Source: Prosopocoilus inquinatus (taxonomy: Eukaryota; Arthropoda; Insecta; Coleoptera; Lucanidae). Taken from it: DNA of 64,000 bases. Within the stretch, counting starts at the first letter, position 1; each line of letters starts with the position of its first letter. This document shows positions 58,741 to 64,000 of the stretch, in pieces. The position numbers and the translations under genes are program-made. The stretch lies in assembly GCA_036172665.1 (NCBI GenBank), contig CM069869.1, forward strand, positions 3,286,001 through 3,350,000. The letters run 5' to 3'. The notes under the pieces are model-generated. The model had not been told where the DNA came from. It saw nothing but the letters and a program-made list of their open reading frames with translations, and searched no databases.

Positions 58741-59107
58741 GGTATATGTTAGTTACTAGAATCATTATTTAATTAATTGTTAACATTTGGAAATCGGTTT
58801 AGTGATTAATCGAGCACTGGATTTCGCAGTAACTAAAACCCATTTTTGTTCAACAAAAAGGCATTTAAGTGCTATCTTCAAAATGTTATTTACTTTTAAA
58901 TCTCGTAAAGTTTAATCTAAATAAATAAATAAATAAATAAACATGTACACAAAGGTCGCTCGTATTTTATTGGAGTAGCATTTTATCGGTGAAAAACAAC
59001 GGCTTCGAAACTAAAATGTACTGTTTCATTACATGTTTTAGCTTTTAAATGCATTAAATATTACTGGTCGTATAAATAATGTAAGGGGAATTAGTTTCCG
59101 TAAATTC
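58741..59107. repeat. Dispersed direct repeat R6, copy B
   Basis: Second copy of 52695-53046, with an extra AAATAAATAAATAAAT-type expansion near 58920. Confidence 0.85.
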
Positions 59108-59228
59108 TAATGACGATTCTTGAAGTCCAGCAGATAGCGTCAATTCTCTTGTACATAACATCAATAATTTTATGCATCATTATTCATCTAGGTATCTTCA
59201 CATCAGATCTTATTTTATAGTGTATATA

Positions 59229-59662
59229 CTGGGTGATTCAAAATAATTGTCCGACCCGTCAACCACAGGTGGTATACAGAAAAAGAAAACAAAATGTCTA
59301 TGTGCATAGGGGGTCTAATTTCCATAGTTTTTGATACGGAATGCATTGAAGATATAAATTGGTTCATGGATACTAATACAGCTGTATTGCGACACAAGAG
59401 CAATGAACTCGCGTGGAATAGAACGAAACAGTAGCGTTTACCTTGAAATGAAACTGTAAAGCGTTTTTTTTACGGCTTTCTGCGAAAAAAATGTGTAACA
59501 CGCAATTCATTAATTCGAATTTGGTACCTATGTGTGTATACGTAAGAAATGAATCGTGATTCACATTTTCGATTCAAAGGAGGCTGATTTTTGAAATGCC
59601 TCGGATGGATTTATTAATGAATACGCTCATAACGGGTCGGACGCTTATTCTGAATCACCCTG
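59229..59662. mobile_element. Mariner-type MITE, 434 bp, TA target
   Basis: The ends are CTGGGTGATTCA (59229) and, from the other side, CAGGGTGATTCA (ending 59662), each flanked by TA. Matching continues to GTCCGACCCGT-type sequence in both arms. These ends and the TA target fit Tc1/mariner elements. The interior frames do not resemble a transposase. Confidence 0.8.
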
Positions 59663-59669
59663 TATAATA

Positions 59670-61690
59670 AAATACATATAGTATTTAACTAAAAAAATAT
59701 TATTTATTACTAAATTTTGTTATATAGTACTTATTATTTTTTTAATGTTCTTCCTGATTGAAAATCATTATTTGCTGCGAACGGAGGACTAAATATGTAT
59801 ATAAAAATGTTTTATTAAGGTGATCTTCAAATTTTAACAATAAACTATTGAAGTACACAAAAAAAATCGTTCAAATTTTTGATTTCAAAAGTTCTAGGTG
59901 TGGTTTTTATTTAGCAGGAGCTTAAAATTGTAATTGCAGATATGTTTTCTTAAGCTCCTTGAGCTTTATAGCACGCATCAGAAAGTTGCTGCCATTACGT
60001 CTTCCCTATAAGCTTTTCTCTGAGCTGACACTTTCCTCCTGGCTCCTCACTCATCTCCTGTACCCTTAATAAGGTTTCAACTTGTATTTTTTTTTCTGTG
60101 CACACGAAAACTCTTAATACCCTTTCGACTTAGCAGTATTTTTTTTTTCTGTGCACATAAATAATTATTTTCCGTCGAAATCGGGTCAAAAAACAGCGTG
60201 TCCTTAGTTTTATCGAGGGCCCCCGCATAAATACTGTTTACGATGTGTCGCTTTAATTATGCTTTTTCTCGTTAGACCCCAGAATTGACCTACATCGATA
60301 TGATTTATAAAAGTTGTTTACTGTTCGTCTGCGTTCTCGGCGAACCTCCTAGAAATTTGTATAATTCAATTTTAACGACTTTTAGCATGGCTCGGCGATT
60401 TGCAGACTCGGAAAACCCGGCATAATTGATGTCTCCTCATGCTTGTTACTCTCCTTGACGAGTCTTGCATTTTTATTTTCGATTTTGTTATAGGTACTCT
60501 CTGCGTTCACGTTTGCATCAAAATTTAATGATCATATCTATTTTATTAAAGAAAAAAAAAAAACTAGAAAATTGCAACACGAAGGGTTAATTTAAATAAA
60601 ATAGTTTATGTCTTCATCGATGGTTCTTCTTGTCGTTTGATTGTTAATATTTACTATTGGTTATTGTTTACGCGTTTCTTTAATGACTGACGACGTGGTT
60701 CTGCTCGAGTTTTTAATGAACCTATCCTAAAAATCGTGCAACTCTCTTATTTTATTTATTTTTTATTAATGATTAAGTTTGACACCTGTTACGGTTTAAA
60801 ATTCCGTGAAATGTATAATGTTCCCAAAATGGCAGTCGTTGCGGCGAGGCGACCTCATGGCGTCGCGTCGTTCGAATCCTTGTCGGACTCTTCCGAGTTT
60901 TCGAGAAGGACTTATGATTGGTCAGTTTGGCTCATGTAATTTACTTTCGCGTTTTGCAATCCGGGCTCCGAGGAGGAGCTTTGCTATCATCAAAATGCGA
61001 TTACGTTACCTCCTGATTAATTAAGGAAACGGTGGCTTGTTAGCGCTGAGAGAGACTATCGGTTGTCGCGAGCTGAAACTCAGAGCTGAGTCAAAGTTCA
61101 AGGGCGCCAGGAAGTAAGAGCCCAGCTGATTTCTACACCACCGCAAAACCGCCTCCCAAGGTTCACAGCATGCGCCAAAAAGGCGAAGCTTTAGGCTCGG
61201 TCTTTCAAAATAGTTAGTCGTCGCTGCAAAACACCAGGACGTACTTGAAAGGCGTATATGAATACACAAAAATTTTGTCAACAGTACAATAAAAATAGCA
61301 ATCCGTCGGCTTAAAATATACTCAACAACATTTCGGGAACATAATTACCAAAATGTTCGACCTAAGTGATTAACCCCAGTTTCACAAAAACTATTTAATC
61401 ACTAATCAACTTAACGGCGTGATTAAAGCCTGTGATTGGTTGAGTGAAACAATATAATAGGTTGTTTTAAATCTAGTGTTAACTTCGTCCAATGACGTTC
61501 CTTAATCAGAGAATTAAATTAATTGCTGATTATCATCTTTTTTGTGAAAATCACCGTAAACGAGTTTCAATCAGATCTAGTACTGGTCTACACGAACGTA
61601 AACCGATAATCTACTTATATTGAACGCAACTTAAATCGTTCGGGGAAAAGTTAAATTAATGCACAAACCTGTGCCGGTATATTCTTACAT
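59670..61690. other. Unannotated DNA
   Basis: No gene recognised. 60830-61270 is GC-richer and has open frames on both strands without known domains. Confidence 0.45.
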
Positions 61691-61903
61691 ACAATAAATA
61701 ACTAGAATGACCAAATTGGTACGTTACGATTTCTGTCAGCTATCAGACGTAAACAAAGGCTCCAAAGCAGCGCCGCCACTCGTGGGTACGTCACACTTCA
61801 GTTTCGTCGTTTGTTGCCAACTGACGTGCACCGATGAGCTTCGAAAGAGCACGCTGTTACTAAGCGATGACCATACATGAAATACATGAAACTCCGCTAC
61901 GTA
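61691..61903. repeat. Direct repeat R7, copy A
   Basis: Aligns with 62939-63164. Shared blocks are GCAGCGCCGCCAC, CTTCAGTTTCGT, GTGCACCGATGA and ACTAAGCGATGACCA. Confidence 0.85.
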
Positions 61904-62938
61904 TGTTGTGGCGTAGCAGCATACACACGTACCGAGATCCCCGAACCAACCGCCATCTAAGTAATCCCGGGCCTTAATCCTCAAGCTGCACGCAGCGAGG
62001 CCATTAACGAGCGCACTAATGACCACATTAGGCGGACGGGTTCAGCGAAATTCTTGATGCAAGTGCGCACACCATCACCTTCTAATGAGACGGATTAAAC
62101 GTAGAATATAGGATCAAGAGGGGTGTTCTTAGAACAAATCAAGAAGAGGTCCTGTATAAACTGGCCGCGTACCCCTGGCAGACCACTTCGAATCCTGCTG
62201 CCGAACAGGCCAGAACGAAGGCTGTTACTACTGCTGCCGAATAGGCCAGAACGAAGGCTGTTGCTACTGCTGCCGAATAGGCCAGAGCCCAAATCTTGCT
62301 ACTACTGCTAAATACCAATAGGCCAGAACCCAGGTTCCAGCTCCGGTTGCCGAATAAACCAGGACAAAAGTATCAGCTCCTGCGGTGTAAGGTCTGGGCA
62401 ACACACCGCCGGATTCCAAGTCGCGTCTCAAAGGACCACCAAGCTGGCGCCGACACCGGTACCACGCGAACAGACGAAGACGACAATCAAGAGGAGTCAT
62501 TACCGGAGACATCAGCATCGACGAGAACTCAAGGACGCCTTGTCAGAAGCTCGCATTCCCTGAGCGGTGTACCCCTTGCCGCCGTCGCCGTAACGATGAC
62601 CCGCCATCGTACCAGAGATCGAAGGTTCCACTGGACCATACCGACCGATCGCTCTCACAGTACCTCCACCGACGTACTCCAAGGTATCACCCGTCCAGGA
62701 CCACCCATTGGATTCCCGACTTTCTATGTATGGTACAACGCGACTACACCAAGTTAGGAGAAGAGCAATAATATCGCCAGATAGAATTTTGATGTTTATA
62801 TGTTGTATATAACCTATTCCATTAATATAACTCTGCATTTATTGGAAGTTGTGTATTTGTCGGCATTACAAATCGGCTGGGCACGTGACAGCAACGCACA
62901 GTGCCCCTACAATGTAAATTGCGTCGTGTTCTATCATA
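61904..62938 (+). other. Sequence between the R7 repeats, possible non-autonomous LTR-type element
   Basis: A frame of 153 codons (62296-62757) follows the 36-bp repeat and encodes an Arg/Thr/Ser/Pro-rich peptide with an acidic patch. No domain is recognised. If the R7 repeats are LTR remnants, this would be the body of a small TRIM-like element; that is inference only. Confidence 0.3.
62195..62385. repeat. 36-bp tandem repeat, three good and two degenerate units
   Basis: CTGCTGCCGAAYAGGCCAGA starts at 62195, 62231 and 62267. Two diverged units follow (near 62305 and 62343). Confidence 0.9.
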
Positions 62939-63164
62939 CGATAAATAAACAGAATAATCAAAATGGCACGTCACGATTTCTGTTGGACTTCAAATGCGTC
63001 ATTGTAATCAACTCTCAAACGCAAACAAACGTCACGGAGCAGCGCCGCCACACATGGGCACGTTGAACTTCAGTTTCGTTGGTTGTTGCCAAGTGTCGTG
63101 CACCGATGACCTTCGAAACACACTGTTACTAAGCGATGACCACTTATGAAACTCCGCTGCGTAG
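62939..63164. repeat. Direct repeat R7, copy B
   Basis: Second copy of 61691-61903, about 1.25 kb downstream, clearly diverged. Confidence 0.85.
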
Positions 63165-64000
63165 GTAAATTGCATACGCCCGCGATAGAGAAATACTTTT
63201 TGCTGAAGAAAGCGAATAAACGATAGAGCGGGAAAGAAAAAAGCAGTAGAAAGGCGGATTTCTTTAGTAAAACAAAGAAATCAATTGTTAGCGTGGTTCA
63301 CACTAGTATCATCGACAAACTTTTTATTCGTAGTAGACACGGGTTAACTGCTCGGAAAAATTTGATTACGGGAAATCAAACGTCACTCTAGGCGCAAATT
63401 ATTCCAATAACACAAACACATAGTGCACCTTGTAGTGTCCCAACGCAAAGTGAAGTTGCAAGCGGTTACCAAAAACGAGCAAACAACACCCAAAATTGGC
63501 GACCAATCAAAACACTGAAATAGATCACGTGATCATTTAGAACCAATGAAAGCTTTGACATCAACGGGATCTATGCAGAAGACGCACGGTTACCACCGCA
63601 CAACCAAACGAGCAAACCTATACCACTTGTGGTTGCTGAAAGTAACCAAGAATTTACAGTTTAAACAGCGACATTCTACGATCGCTTTTTGCCCAAATAG
63701 GGCTGAAACAGCTGTACAGAGGTTAATTGAGGAATTCACTGCAATCAAAAATCGATTTGGAAAAAAAATTTTCAAGAATTTACACATAACAGCTTGTCAA
63801 ATGGAGTCAGTAATTTCGCTAAACGCATAGAGAAGTGCATTTCGCTGTTTTGTTGCCTGTGGCTGTTTTGTTTGCTCACTCAAACCGGAATGCTCTAGGG
63901 CCATATGATACTACGATAGTGCCTTTCAGAGCCTGACAACTACAGTATTCAGGTTTTTATGCCCAGCGATTTTTGTGCGCGAAGTAGTCGGTGATGCTTC
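63165..64000. other. Unannotated DNA with a fragment of repeat R5
   Basis: About 63672-63785 matches 18820-19061 (AACAGCGACATTCTACGATC-like start, RAETAVQRL-encoding block). Nothing else recognised to the window end. Confidence 0.5.

Noticed and set aside
52695..59107. R6 direct repeats as LTRs of one 6.4-kb element
   Set aside because: They lack TG...CA ends, the interior contains unrelated elements, and no LTR-type polyprotein lies between them.
1..64000. CRISPR array, rRNA or bacterial operon
   Set aside because: No regular spacer array, rRNA-like sequence or operon-like gene packing is present; all repeats are explained as eukaryotic repeats.

Overview
This is an AT-rich, intron/intergenic-type stretch of an animal nuclear genome, most likely an arthropod and probably an insect. 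The evidence is the repeat content: a BEL/Pao LTR retrotransposon, CR1/jockey-type non-LTR elements with short ATT/TTA 3' tails, Penelope-like elements with a hammerhead-type motif, and hAT, mariner and PIF/Harbinger-type DNA elements. The order cannot be fixed from the sequence. No host protein-coding gene is convincingly visible; one short exon candidate (5235-5395, minus) is recorded at low confidence. Nothing here looks bacterial: there are no operons, ribosome binding sites or CRISPR arrays.

Layout. 1-6.6 kb: mostly unannotated DNA, with copy A of a 1.07-kb dispersed repeat (R1). 6.63-9.57 kb: a 5'-truncated non-LTR retrotransposon with a long open endonuclease-RT frame that lacks one catalytic Asp. 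11.58-14.63 kb: a DNA element with hAT hallmarks (perfect 8-bp target duplication, 12-bp inverted ends) whose interior is a ~350-bp satellite array. 15.6-20.8 kb: a tandem duplication, a perfect 58-bp palindrome and a MITE. 25.4-28.3 kb: copy A of a long dispersed repeat (R2). 29.65-30.63 kb: a tandem duplication, one unit of which carries a PIF/Harbinger-type MITE; the other unit preserves the empty site. 32.36-38.30 kb: a complete, apparently very young BEL/Pao element with identical LTRs, a 5-bp target duplication and one intact 1729-aa polyprotein. 40.2-47.0 kb: a nest of Penelope-like sequences, one with a hammerhead-like motif, one split by a 2.6-kb element with an 8-bp target duplication. 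47.4-50.8 kb: second copies of R2 and R1. 52.7-59.7 kb: a decayed non-LTR element, fold-back sequences and a mariner-type MITE. 61.7-63.2 kb: two 0.2-kb direct repeats bracketing a 36-bp tandem repeat.

How it works together: the window is a repeat nest. The only element that looks capable of autonomous movement is the BEL/Pao copy. The non-LTR and Penelope-like copies are disabled by substitutions, deletions, stops or truncation, and the DNA elements encode no recognisable transposase, so they would depend on enzymes supplied elsewhere. Paralogous copies inside the window repeatedly supply empty-site evidence, which lets several insertion events be read directly.
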